Assembly: GCA_017430135.1 (NCBI GenBank)
Contig: JAFRNM010000001.1
Coordinates: forward strand, 124,001-188,000
Reading direction: 5' to 3'
Source: Clostridia bacterium
GTDB taxonomy: Bacteria; Bacillota; Clostridia; TANB77; CAG-508
Length of the DNA stretch: 64,000 bases
In this document: piece by piece, positions 27,276-35,482 of the stretch
Layout: every line of letters begins with the position of its first letter
Position numbering within the stretch: the stretch's first letter is position 1
Notes under the pieces: generated by a model
The model's database searches: none
Told to the model about the DNA's origin: nothing
What the model saw: only the letters and a program-made list of their open reading frames with translations
Made by a program: the position numbers and the translations under genes

Positions 27276-27391
27276 ATTTAATCCTCCTCATTAACAATAT
27301 AATCAATTATATCATAAAAAAAATATATATGCAATAATATATTACAAGGAATTGTCAATATTTTTTGATTAGTTCACCATAAAAATATAAT

Positions 27392-27436
27392 TTTAACTTG
27401 TGACTTATTTACTCTTGAATAGTCGCAAGTTTTATT
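27392..27436 (+). terminator. Hairpin with T-tract before the 27490 gene
   Basis: The stem AACTTGTGAC / GTCGCAAGTT is followed by TTATTG; a TATAAT-like box overlaps its end. It could be a terminator or part of a leader. Confidence 0.45.
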
Positions 27437-27489
27437 GTATAATATAGATACATTTGATTAGAATTTTATATTGGGATTGGAGGCCAAGT

Positions 27490-27957
27490 ATGAAAACAAG
27501 AAAAGAAATTGAAGATTATTTAGAAGGATTAGGGATTAAAATTAAACCATTTATAGAATACGCAAACATAAATAGATTTGAAAATCAATCAAATCAAAAA
27601 AAACATAATTTTTTATGTAGTATAGTGACTGATGATGATAAGAATTATCATATAATTAAAATTTTAAATAAAGACGCAGAAAAAGCGATACTAAATTTAA
27701 TTAGTAAATCAATAACAAATGATGATATGGAAACTGCAATAACGGCAATACAGGTATTACAAGAAGAATCATATTTTTATAAAAATTGTGGAAATGCCGC
27801 TATTAGAGATGATATACCAAGCGATAAAAAAACTGCATTTTTTTTATATTGTCAAGAACATAATATAGAAGATAATGATTATGGCGGATCTATGTCTGCA
27901 TATAGAGCATCAATACAAAATAAAAACACTGTTGAAAAAGATGACGAAGAAAGATAA
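27490..27957 (+). CDS. Hypothetical soluble protein
   Basis: Not recognised. The start is taken as ATG 27490, because GGAGG lies 6 bp upstream; the frame remains open 12 codons further. It has 155 aa, charged, mixed alpha/beta, with a C-terminal acidic tail (VEKDDEER). It ends 22 bp before miaB and may be transcribed with it, although miaB does not depend on it in other species. It marks the right border of the accessory island. Confidence 0.6.
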   Translation: MKTRKEIEDYLEGLGIKIKPFIEYANINRFENQSNQKKHNFLCSIVTDDDKNYHIIKILNKDAEKAILNLISKSITNDDMETAITAIQVLQEESYFYKNCGNAAIRDDIPSDKKTAFFLYCQEHNIEDNDYGGSMSAYRASIQNKNTVEKDDEER

Positions 27958-27979
27958 AATAAAATGAAGGATGTGTAAG

Positions 27980-29392
27980 ATGGAACCAAGAGAGGAAATA
28001 AAATTACAAAAAGAATTTATAGAAAAAGTAAAAGAATTAAATAAGGGAAAATTACTAAAATACAACATTCTAACAATGGGCTGTCAGCTAAACGAAAATG
28101 ATTCTGAAAAACTATGTGGTATGTTGGAAGAAATGGGGTATGCAAAAACAGAAAAGTCAGAAGAATCAGATATAAGTTTATTCAATACATGTTGTGTTAG
28201 AGAAAATGCAGAAGACAGACTTTTCGGAAAGCTAGGAGAACTTAAAAAAATAAAAGAAAAAACAGGTATGATAATAGCAATTGGTGGATGCATGATGCAA
28301 GAAAAACATATTAGAGACAAGATAAAAGAATCATATCCATTTGTAGATATAATCTTTGGAACGCATACACTACATAAATTCCCAGAAGATCTATACAAAA
28401 CAATAGACCAAAAAACAAAACAAGAAGACATTTTAGATATTGATGGTAAAGTATATGAAGGTTTGCCAATTAAAAGAGATAGTAATGTAAAAGCGTCTGT
28501 AACAATTATGAACGGATGCAATAATTTCTGTTCATTTTGTATAGTGCCTTATGTAAGAGGAAGAGAAAGAAGCAGAGAACCAAGAGATATTATAAATGAA
28601 GTTCAGGAACTTGCAAAACAAGGATACAAAGAAATAACACTACTTGGACAAAATGTAAATTCATATTTAAGAGTTGAAAAGCAAAAGAATATTCCTTTTG
28701 AAGAATATGATGGTGTAAATTCCTTTGCAACACTTTTAAAAGCAATTAACAAAATAGACGGAATAGAGAGAATCAGATTTGTTTCTCCACACCCAAAAGA
28801 TTTTACAGATGATGTAATAGAGGCAATTGCAGAATGTGATAAGGTATGTAAATTAGTACATCTTCCACTTCAATCAGGAAACACAGATATTTTAAGAATA
28901 ATGAACAGAAGATATACTAAAGAACAATTTTTAGAATTAGTTGATAAAATGAAAGCCAAAATACCAAATCTAACACTTTCGACAGATATAATAGTGGGAT
29001 TCCCAGGCGAAACAGACGAGCAATTTGAAGATACATTAGATGTAGTAAGAAAAGTAAAATTCGAGCAAGTATATATGTTTATATATTCAAGAAGAGTTGG
29101 AACACCAGGAGATAAAATGCCAAACCAAGTGCCGGAAGAAGACAAGCATAGAAGATTTGATAAACTAAAAGCTTTATTCGAAAGTCAAATAGAAGAAACA
29201 AATCAAAAATATATTGGAACAACGCAAAAAGTATTAGTTGAAGGTGAAAGCAAAAACAACCCAGAAATGCTAACAGGTAGAACAGACAGCAATAAAGTAG
29301 TAATATTCGAAGGACCAAAAGAACTAAAAGACCAAATAATAGATGTAAAAATAGTTTCACAACACATGTGGTTTTTAAAAGGCGAAATTTAA
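27980..29392 (+). CDS. miaB: tRNA-2-methylthio-N6-dimethylallyladenosine synthase MiaB
   Basis: Radical-SAM methylthiotransferase that modifies A37 of tRNAs. The N-terminal UPF0004 domain has three iron-sulfur cysteines (TMGCQLN, NTCCVRE, GGCMMQ). The radical-SAM CxxxCxxC is in GCNNFCSFCIVPYVRGRERSR, and a TRAM domain ends the protein. ATG at 27980 is used since AAGGA is then about 8 bp upstream; an ATG three codons earlier overlaps that site. At 470 aa it is full length. Confidence 0.95.
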   Translation: MEPREEIKLQKEFIEKVKELNKGKLLKYNILTMGCQLNENDSEKLCGMLEEMGYAKTEKSEESDISLFNTCCVRENAEDRLFGKLGELKKIKEKTGMIIAIGGCMMQEKHIRDKIKESYPFVDIIFGTHTLHKFPEDLYKTIDQKTKQEDILDIDGKVYEGLPIKRDSNVKASVTIMNGCNNFCSFCIVPYVRGRERSREPRDIINEVQELAKQGYKEITLLGQNVNSYLRVEKQKNIPFEEYDGVNSFATLLKAINKIDGIERIRFVSPHPKDFTDDVIEAIAECDKVCKLVHLPLQSGNTDILRIMNRRYTKEQFLELVDKMKAKIPNLTLSTDIIVGFPGETDEQFEDTLDVVRKVKFEQVYMFIYSRRVGTPGDKMPNQVPEEDKHRRFDKLKALFESQIEETNQKYIGTTQKVLVEGESKNNPEMLTGRTDSNKVVIFEGPKELKDQIIDVKIVSQHMWFLKGEI

Positions 29393-29436
29393 GGGGATAA
29401 ATAAATATGCTAAAATGATAGAAATATAAAAAATAA

Positions 29437-29470
29437 AAAAAATGGTAGTAAACTCTACCATTTTTTTTAT
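29437..29470 (+). terminator. Terminator after miaB
   Basis: The hairpin AAAATGGTAG / CTACCATTTTTTTT. Confidence 0.85.
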
Positions 29471-29526
29471 TTTTATGATACAATGGCAAAGAATATAAAT
29501 TTTTGATAAAAAAAGGAGAGAAAATT

Positions 29527-30075
29527 ATGGATTTTACAAGTGTTAAAGATAAGATGGAAAAAACAATTAGTGTATTTGCAGAAAAACTATCAGAGGTAAG
29601 AGCAGGTAGAGCAAATCCTGCAATATTAAACAAAGTAAAAATAGATTATTATGGAACACCAACACCAATAAACCAAGTAGCTGGTGTATCTGTACCAGAA
29701 GCTAGATTGATAGTTATTCAACCATGGGATGCAAGTGTTTTAAAGGAAATAGAAAAAGCAATTATAGCATCAGATATAGGAATTAATCCAAATAATGATG
29801 GAAAAGTAATAAGACTAGCATTCCCTGAATTAAATGAAGAGAGAAGAAAAGAATTAGTAAAAGATATTAAAAAAATGGCAGAAGAAGCAAAAGTTGCCGT
29901 TAGAGGAGTAAGAAGAGACGGATTAGACGAAGCTAAAGCTAAACAAAAAAATAGCGAAATAACAGAAGACGAATTAAAAAATGCTGAAACAGAAATTCAA
30001 AAAATTACTGACAAATATGTTGAAGAAATAGATGCAATTCTTGCAAATAAAGAAAAAGAAATAATGTCAATATAA
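29527..30075 (+). CDS. frr: Ribosome recycling factor
   Basis: Splits the post-termination ribosome together with EF-G. The 182 aa have the RRF signatures: EVRAGRANPAILNKVKIDYYG, PTPINQVAGVSVPEAR and DEAKAKQK. The ATG at 29527 has AAAGGAGAG upstream; an in-frame ATT/ATA extension lacks a proper site. Normally pyrH precedes and uppS-cdsA follow; here uppS is separated from frr by an isoprenoid synthase. A fragment of an interspersed palindromic element touches its stop codon. Confidence 0.95.
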   Translation: MDFTSVKDKMEKTISVFAEKLSEVRAGRANPAILNKVKIDYYGTPTPINQVAGVSVPEARLIVIQPWDASVLKEIEKAIIASDIGINPNNDGKVIRLAFPELNEERRKELVKDIKKMAEEAKVAVRGVRRDGLDEAKAKQKNSEITEDELKNAETEIQKITDKYVEEIDAILANKEKEIMSI

Positions 30076-30077
30076 CA

Positions 30078-30108
30078 CCTACGCGTCCTCACTCATTTTT
30101 AACATATT
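30078..30108. repeat. Fragment of an interspersed element (30 of 31 nt match at 42457)
   Basis: The 31 bp read on the minus strand match 42457-42487 upstream of ileS with one mismatch, including the GC-rich GAGTGAGGACGCGTAGG. The two copies are in opposite orientation. This copy begins 3 bp after the frr stop and lacks the long partner arm. Confidence 0.8.
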
Positions 30109-30139
30109 ACATTTAAATTAAAAAGGAAGTAGTATTATT

Positions 30140-31099
30140 ATGGATTTCAAAGAAAATTTAAAAGAATATCAAGAAATTGTAAATAATGAATTACAAAAAT
30201 ATGTTAGAAAAGAAAAATGCCCTGAAGAAATTTTAAACAATTCTATGGAATATAGTTTAATGGCAGGTGGCAAAAGACTTAGACCAATTCTTGCAATTGC
30301 AACATATCAGCTATTTAAAAGCGATTATGAGAAAGTTATGCCTTATGCTATGGCATTAGAAATGGTACATAATTTTTCGTTGATTCATGATGATTTACCT
30401 GGCATTGATAATGATGATTTTAGGCATGGAAAGCCAACTAACCATAAACAATTTAACGAGGCTACAGCAATTCTAGCAGGTGATGGACTTTTAAATTGTG
30501 CATTTATGGTAATTAGTGATGATTTAAAAAATACTTTTGAACAATATCAAAATCAATTAAAACAATTTTTTGAATCTAATAAAAATGAAAAATTAACAGG
30601 AAAAGAAAACATATTAATTGAATTAAACAATAAAACTAAAGTATTTAATGAATTTACAATTGCAATTGATAGAATGATTGCGGGAGAATATGTAGATACA
30701 GAATTTGAAGGAAAGCAAATTACAGGTGATTTGCTTGAATATATTCATAAAAATAAAACAGGCGCATTTCTAAAATATTCCGTTAGAATGGGAGCAATAC
30801 TTGCAAATGCAAAAGAAGAAGAAATAGAAAAACTTACAAAGTATGCAGAAAATATAGGTTTGGCCTTCCAAATAAAAGATGATATTTTATCAGAAGAGGG
30901 AGATGAAGCCGTTTTAGGAAAACCTGTTGGAAATGATAAAGAAAAAGGCAAATGTACATATGTTTCTAAATATGGTTTGCAAGGTGCAAAAGAGATTTTA
31001 GATAGAATAACAAATGAAGCAGTCGAAATAGTAAAAGAATTTGATAATAGTGAGTTTTTACAAGAACTTGCCATTTATATAAAAAAACGAAATAAATAA
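30140..31099 (+). CDS. ispA: Polyprenyl (farnesyl/geranylgeranyl) diphosphate synthase
   Basis: Chain-elongating isoprenoid synthase. The first aspartate-rich motif is HDDLPGIDND with the GGKRLRP substrate motif before it; the second is KDDILSEEGD. At 319 aa it is slightly longer than usual because of an insert of about 30 residues (about 135-165, FESNKNEKLTGKEN) between conserved helices. It lies just before uppS, which uses its C15 product. The AAGGAAG site precedes ATG 30140. Its name follows the short-chain family; product length cannot be read here. Confidence 0.88.
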   Translation: MDFKENLKEYQEIVNNELQKYVRKEKCPEEILNNSMEYSLMAGGKRLRPILAIATYQLFKSDYEKVMPYAMALEMVHNFSLIHDDLPGIDNDDFRHGKPTNHKQFNEATAILAGDGLLNCAFMVISDDLKNTFEQYQNQLKQFFESNKNEKLTGKENILIELNNKTKVFNEFTIAIDRMIAGEYVDTEFEGKQITGDLLEYIHKNKTGAFLKYSVRMGAILANAKEEEIEKLTKYAENIGLAFQIKDDILSEEGDEAVLGKPVGNDKEKGKCTYVSKYGLQGAKEILDRITNEAVEIVKEFDNSEFLQELAIYIKKRNK

Positions 31100-31172
31100 T
31101 TTCAAAAAAGATTTGAGGTAATGTTCAACAACGAAATTAGCCAAATATTTTTTGGAAAAGGGAGAAATAAAA

Positions 31173-31886
31173 ATGGTTGATAAAAAAAACGGAATGCCAA
31201 CACACATAGCAATAATTATGGACGGAAATAGAAGATGGGCAAAAGCTAAAGGCAAACCAGCAAATTTTGGACACAAAGAAGGCGCAAAAACTTTAGAAAA
31301 AATAGTAAGATATGCTAATAAAATAGGTTTAGAATACATAACAGTATATGCCTTTTCAACAGAAAACTGGAAGAGAGCAGAGGAAGAAGTAAAAGCTCTA
31401 ATGTTTTTATTCCAAAGTTACTTAAATGATTATGCTAAAAGAGCAGATAGCGAAAATATAAAAGTTCAGTTTTTAGGAGATAAAACTGCTCTTTCAAAAC
31501 AAATGCAAAAAAGCATGAAAGATTGTATAGAAAGAACAAAAAATAATACGGGGGTAACCTTTAATATTGCAATAAATTATGGCGGAAGGGATGAACTAAT
31601 TCATGCTATAAAAAATATTGCAACACAAGTAAAAGAGGATAGTTTACAAATTGAAGATATAGATGAGAAAGTTATTTCTCAGAATCTATATACACAAGAT
31701 ATGCCAGACCCAGATTTGCTTATAAGAACAAGTGGAGAGATGCGTTTAAGCAATTTCTTACTTTGGCAAGTGGCGTATTCAGAATTTTTATTTGTAGAGA
31801 AAAACTGGCCAGATTTTTCAGAAGAAGATTTAGATTATGCCATAGAGGTGTATAAAAAAAGAACAAGAAAGTTTGGAGCAAATTAA
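31173..31886 (+). CDS. uppS: Undecaprenyl diphosphate synthase
   Basis: Cis-prenyltransferase making the C55 carrier lipid for peptidoglycan. It has the IIMDGNRRWAKAKG motif with the catalytic Asp, FSTENWKR, NIAINYGGRDEL, and DPDLLIRTSGEMRLSNFL near the end. The ATG at 31173 has GGGAGAAAT upstream. Its 237 aa is standard. The gene overlaps nothing and cdsA follows after 22 bp, so they are co-transcribed. Confidence 0.96.
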   Translation: MVDKKNGMPTHIAIIMDGNRRWAKAKGKPANFGHKEGAKTLEKIVRYANKIGLEYITVYAFSTENWKRAEEEVKALMFLFQSYLNDYAKRADSENIKVQFLGDKTALSKQMQKSMKDCIERTKNNTGVTFNIAINYGGRDELIHAIKNIATQVKEDSLQIEDIDEKVISQNLYTQDMPDPDLLIRTSGEMRLSNFLLWQVAYSEFLFVEKNWPDFSEEDLDYAIEVYKKRTRKFGAN

Positions 31887-31908
31887 AAAATATGAAAGGA
31901 AATAGAGA

Positions 31909-32712
31909 ATGGATAAAAATAGAATAATATCAGCGCTACTAATACTTGTAATTTTAATTTTTATGTTTGTAATTGGAAATAAATATATAGTAGATGTATT
32001 ACTTTCATTTGTTGCATTTTTAAGCATTGATGAATACTTTAATGCAATATCAAAAGTATCAAATCCTGTGAGATGGATAGGGTATATAAGTTGTTTAAGT
32101 ATAGCTTGTATTCATTTGATACCGCAAGAATCCATTACAACATATGCTATTTTAGCATTACCAATAATACTAATAATACTATTTGCACAAGTAGTTGCTA
32201 CAGAAATGAAAACATCATTTAAAGATATAGCATATACATTTTTAGGAATATTTTATGTAGTATTTTTCACAATGTTTATAGCATTGATACAAGGAATGGA
32301 TAAAGGAAAAATACTAATTTGGTACACATTTGGAGCAGCATGGGGAAGCGACATATTTGCATATTTAATAGGAAAATATTTTGGAAAACATAAATTTAGC
32401 AAAGTAAGTCCTAAAAAATCAATAGAAGGATGTATTGCAGGAGTGGTAGGAGCAGTTGCACTAATGCTGTTATTTACATATTTTGCAAATACATACTGGG
32501 GCTTAAATGTATCTTATTGGTATATAGCGCTAATAGGAGTAGCTTTAAGTTTACTAGGACAAATAGGAGATTTTGCAGCATCATCAATTAAAAGATATGT
32601 TGATATAAAAGATTATAGCAATTTAATACCAGGTCATGGAGGAATGCTAGATAGAATAGATAGCCTAATATTTTTAGCTCCATTTGCATATGTATTATTA
32701 AGTTTGATTTAA
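31909..32712 (+). CDS. cdsA: Phosphatidate cytidylyltransferase
   Basis: Makes CDP-diacylglycerol from phosphatidic acid and CTP. The 267 aa carry about seven to eight membrane helices and end with the CDS signature: SSIKRYVDIKDYSNLIPGHG and GMLDRIDSL. The order uppS-cdsA is conserved in most bacteria. Next would be dxr and rseP; here the gene is followed by a palindromic element and rseP, with dxr missing. Confidence 0.95.
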   Translation: MDKNRIISALLILVILIFMFVIGNKYIVDVLLSFVAFLSIDEYFNAISKVSNPVRWIGYISCLSIACIHLIPQESITTYAILALPIILIILFAQVVATEMKTSFKDIAYTFLGIFYVVFFTMFIALIQGMDKGKILIWYTFGAAWGSDIFAYLIGKYFGKHKFSKVSPKKSIEGCIAGVVGAVALMLLFTYFANTYWGLNVSYWYIALIGVALSLLGQIGDFAASSIKRYVDIKDYSNLIPGHGGMLDRIDSLIFLAPFAYVLLSLI

Positions 32713-32738
32713 TTAATTATACATAGTAAGCATCGACT

Positions 32739-32876
32739 GCGTGAAAAAGATTATCATTTTCAAGCAACATTCGGGGGGACCGACAAATTAGAAATCCTTA
32801 TCAAAATTTTTTGAATTTTGATTTAGGATTTCTTATGAAGTTGGGAGTTGCAGAAAATGATAATCTTTTAATACGC
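32739..32876. repeat. Palindromic element between cdsA and rseP
   Basis: Outer arms at 32739-32768 and 32847-32876 match imperfectly (core AGATTATCATTTTC / GAAAATGATAATCT). Inside is a second hairpin (AGAAATCCTTATCAAAAT / ATTTTGATTTAGGATTTCT) and a GGGGGGACC run. It replaces the place where dxr is found in related operons. Confidence 0.75.
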
Positions 32877-32908
32877 AACCACATATTATTAAAGGGGAGG
32901 AAAAATTA

Positions 32909-33667
32909 GTGATACCATTCATAATATCAGCACTAAAAATAATAGTGCTATTAGGCTTTCTAGTATTCATACATGAAGGTGGGCATTTCCTTATGGCAAA
33001 ATTATGCAAAGTAAAAGTAAATGAATTTGCAATCGGATTTGGACCTAAAATATGGGAAAAACAAGGCAAAGAAACAAAATATGCTTTAAGATTAATTCCA
33101 TTAGGTGGTTTTGTAAGCATGGAAGGAGAAGATGAAGCATCAGATGAAGAAGGCTCATTTTCAAAAGCAAGCATACCCAAAAGACTAGCAATAGTATTTG
33201 CTGGACCAATAGTAAACATTGTATTTGCAATAATAGTATACTTTATATTAGCAATAATATTTGGAATGAATTCTACTGGAGATTTTGGAACATCAATGCA
33301 ATTTGCATTTAACAGAACGGGAGCATTTTTAGGAGATACATTTCAAGGGTTAGTACAATTATTTACAGGAAAAGTTGGTTTAGACCAGATGATGGGACCT
33401 GTAGGAATATCAGAAGTTGTGGCACAAACATCAGGATTATTTGAATTTATAAATATGATGGCAATAATCTCACTTTCATTAGGAATAACAAATTTACTTC
33501 CTATACCAGCATTAGATGGTGGAAAAATTCTAATACTAATAATAGAAGCTATAAGAAGAAAACCATTAAGTCAAAAAGTAGAAATGAATATACAACTATT
33601 GGGATTTGTATTTTTGATTATGTTATCAATATTAGTAACATATCATGATATAACAAGAATATTTTAA
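32909..33667 (+). CDS. rseP: Short RseP-family site-2 protease (M50) without PDZ
   Basis: Intramembrane zinc metalloprotease. The active site HEGGH (His22, Glu23, His26) is in the first helix, and the distal motif NLLPIPALDGGKI supplies the third ligand. At 252 aa it is about 100 residues or more shorter than canonical RseP/RasP, and no PDZ domain is seen between the second helix and the C-terminal helices. The start codon is GTG with AGGGGAGG upstream. It probably still cleaves anti-sigma factors or signal-peptide remnants, but substrate gating by PDZ must be absent. Confidence 0.88.
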   Translation: MIPFIISALKIIVLLGFLVFIHEGGHFLMAKLCKVKVNEFAIGFGPKIWEKQGKETKYALRLIPLGGFVSMEGEDEASDEEGSFSKASIPKRLAIVFAGPIVNIVFAIIVYFILAIIFGMNSTGDFGTSMQFAFNRTGAFLGDTFQGLVQLFTGKVGLDQMMGPVGISEVVAQTSGLFEFINMMAIISLSLGITNLLPIPALDGGKILILIIEAIRRKPLSQKVEMNIQLLGFVFLIMLSILVTYHDITRIF

Positions 33668-33699
33668 AAAACTTAAAGAAAAAACTTTAAGTTTTTTTA
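33665..33699 (+). terminator. Terminator after rseP
   Basis: The hairpin AAAAAACTTAAAG / CTTTAAGTTTTTTT overlaps the stop codon. Confidence 0.85.
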
Positions 33700-33770
33700 T
33701 ATTTCCCTTTTAAAAAAAAGAAAAATGGTATACAATATAGAAAATTGTCAAAATGAGAGGAGCAAACTTA

Positions 33771-35459
33771 ATGATAAAAAAGTGGCAAATATATGAAGCT
33801 AACGAAGAAGAAATAGAAAAAATATCAGAAGAATATAAAATAAATAAATTATTAGCAACAATTCTTTCAAACAAAGGAATAAATACAAAAGAAAAAATAG
33901 ATTTATTTTTACATCCGACAAGAAACGATTTTCATAATCCATACGAAATGCCAGATATGGAAAAAGCAGTAGATAGAATAATACAAGCAAAAGAGAAAAA
34001 TGAGAAAATCATAATATATGGAGATTATGATGTAGATGGAATAACAAGCATAACAGTTTTAAAAAGCTTCTTAAAAGATATAGGAATAGAAGCTGCATAT
34101 TACATACCAAACAGATTAAACGAGGGCTATGGCCTAAATATACCAGCGGTTGAAAAAATTGCTGCTGATGGTTATAATTTAATGATAACAGTTGATTGCG
34201 GAATTACTTGTATAGAAGAAATAAAAAGAGCAAATGAGCTTGGAATGGATGTAATAGTAACAGACCATCACGAGGTAGGAGATGACTTGCCAAAAGCAGT
34301 AGCTGTTGTGGATTGTAAAAGAAAAGATAACAAATATAAATGTAGAGATTTGGCAGGTGTTGGAGTTGCATTTAAATTATCACAAGCATTAGCTATGAGA
34401 TTAGGTTTAGACGAAAAAGAATACCTAAAATATTTGGACATCGTATGTATAGGAACAATTTCAGACATAGTTCCATTAGTTGATGAAAATAGATTAATAT
34501 CAAAATTAGGATTAATGTTAGTAAATCAGACAAGAAACATTGGTTTACAAGCAATATTAAAGTTATCAGGTTATAAAAATATAGATTCAACAGCAATATC
34601 ATTTGGAGTTGCTCCAAGATTAAATGCTTGTGGTAGAATGGGACATGCAGATGAAGCGTTGAAACTATTCTTATCTACAAATATAAACGAAGTAAACCAA
34701 ATAGCAAATACATTAAATGAATATAACAAGACAAGGCAAGAGATTGAAAAATCAATATGTGAAGAAGCAATTGAAAAAATTAAACAAAACAAATTAGAAG
34801 AGAATAATACAATAGTGGTTGCAGGAAAAGATTGGCATCATGGAGTAATAGGAATAGTATCTTCAAAAATAACAGAAATGTACTTCAAACCAAGTATATT
34901 ACTATGTTTAGAAGATGAAATTGCGAAAGGCTCAGGAAGAAGCGTTCCGGGCTTCGACTTGCACGATGCATTACTAAAATGTCAGCAAACACTAGAAAGA
35001 TTTGGTGGACATGCAATGGCTGTTGGGCTTACATTAAAACAAGAAAACGTTTCAAACTTTGCACAAGCATTAGAAGAAGTTGCAAAAAAAGCTCATACAG
35101 AAGAAATAATTCCAGTAATAAAAATAGATGCAAAAATCAATTTAGAAGAAGTAAATAGACAAATGGTTGAAAGCATAAAAATGTTAGAGCCATTTGGAGA
35201 AGCAAATAAAATGCCAATATTTGTATTTAGAAATTTAAAAATTGATTCAATTAGAGCATTATCAGAAGGAAAACATTTAAAACTAACATTAAAAGATAAT
35301 AATACAATTGTAAATGCTATTGGATTCAATATGGGAAAATTTGCAGAAGAATACAGAATTGGAGATAAAATCGATGTAGTTGGTAATTTAGAAATAAATT
35401 CATTCAATGGTGTAGATAGTATACAAATCAATTTAAAAGATATAATGAAATCAATATAA
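33771..35459 (+). CDS. recJ: Single-stranded-DNA exonuclease RecJ
   Basis: A 5'-3' exonuclease in recombination and repair. The DHH domain has IIYGDYDVDGITS, VDCGITC and TDHHEVGDDLP; the DHHA1 domain has the KGSGRSVPGFDLHDAL and FGGHAMAVGL motifs. It is full length at 562 aa. ATG 33771 has GAGGAGC just before it. An rel gene follows 23 bp later, so it is an operon with the stringent-response synthetase. Confidence 0.95.
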   Translation: MIKKWQIYEANEEEIEKISEEYKINKLLATILSNKGINTKEKIDLFLHPTRNDFHNPYEMPDMEKAVDRIIQAKEKNEKIIIYGDYDVDGITSITVLKSFLKDIGIEAAYYIPNRLNEGYGLNIPAVEKIAADGYNLMITVDCGITCIEEIKRANELGMDVIVTDHHEVGDDLPKAVAVVDCKRKDNKYKCRDLAGVGVAFKLSQALAMRLGLDEKEYLKYLDIVCIGTISDIVPLVDENRLISKLGLMLVNQTRNIGLQAILKLSGYKNIDSTAISFGVAPRLNACGRMGHADEALKLFLSTNINEVNQIANTLNEYNKTRQEIEKSICEEAIEKIKQNKLEENNTIVVAGKDWHHGVIGIVSSKITEMYFKPSILLCLEDEIAKGSGRSVPGFDLHDALLKCQQTLERFGGHAMAVGLTLKQENVSNFAQALEEVAKKAHTEEIIPVIKIDAKINLEEVNRQMVESIKMLEPFGEANKMPIFVFRNLKIDSIRALSEGKHLKLTLKDNNTIVNAIGFNMGKFAEEYRIGDKIDVVGNLEINSFNGVDSIQINLKDIMKSI

Positions 35460-35482
35460 AATAAAAGTCGGGAAGTGATTTT

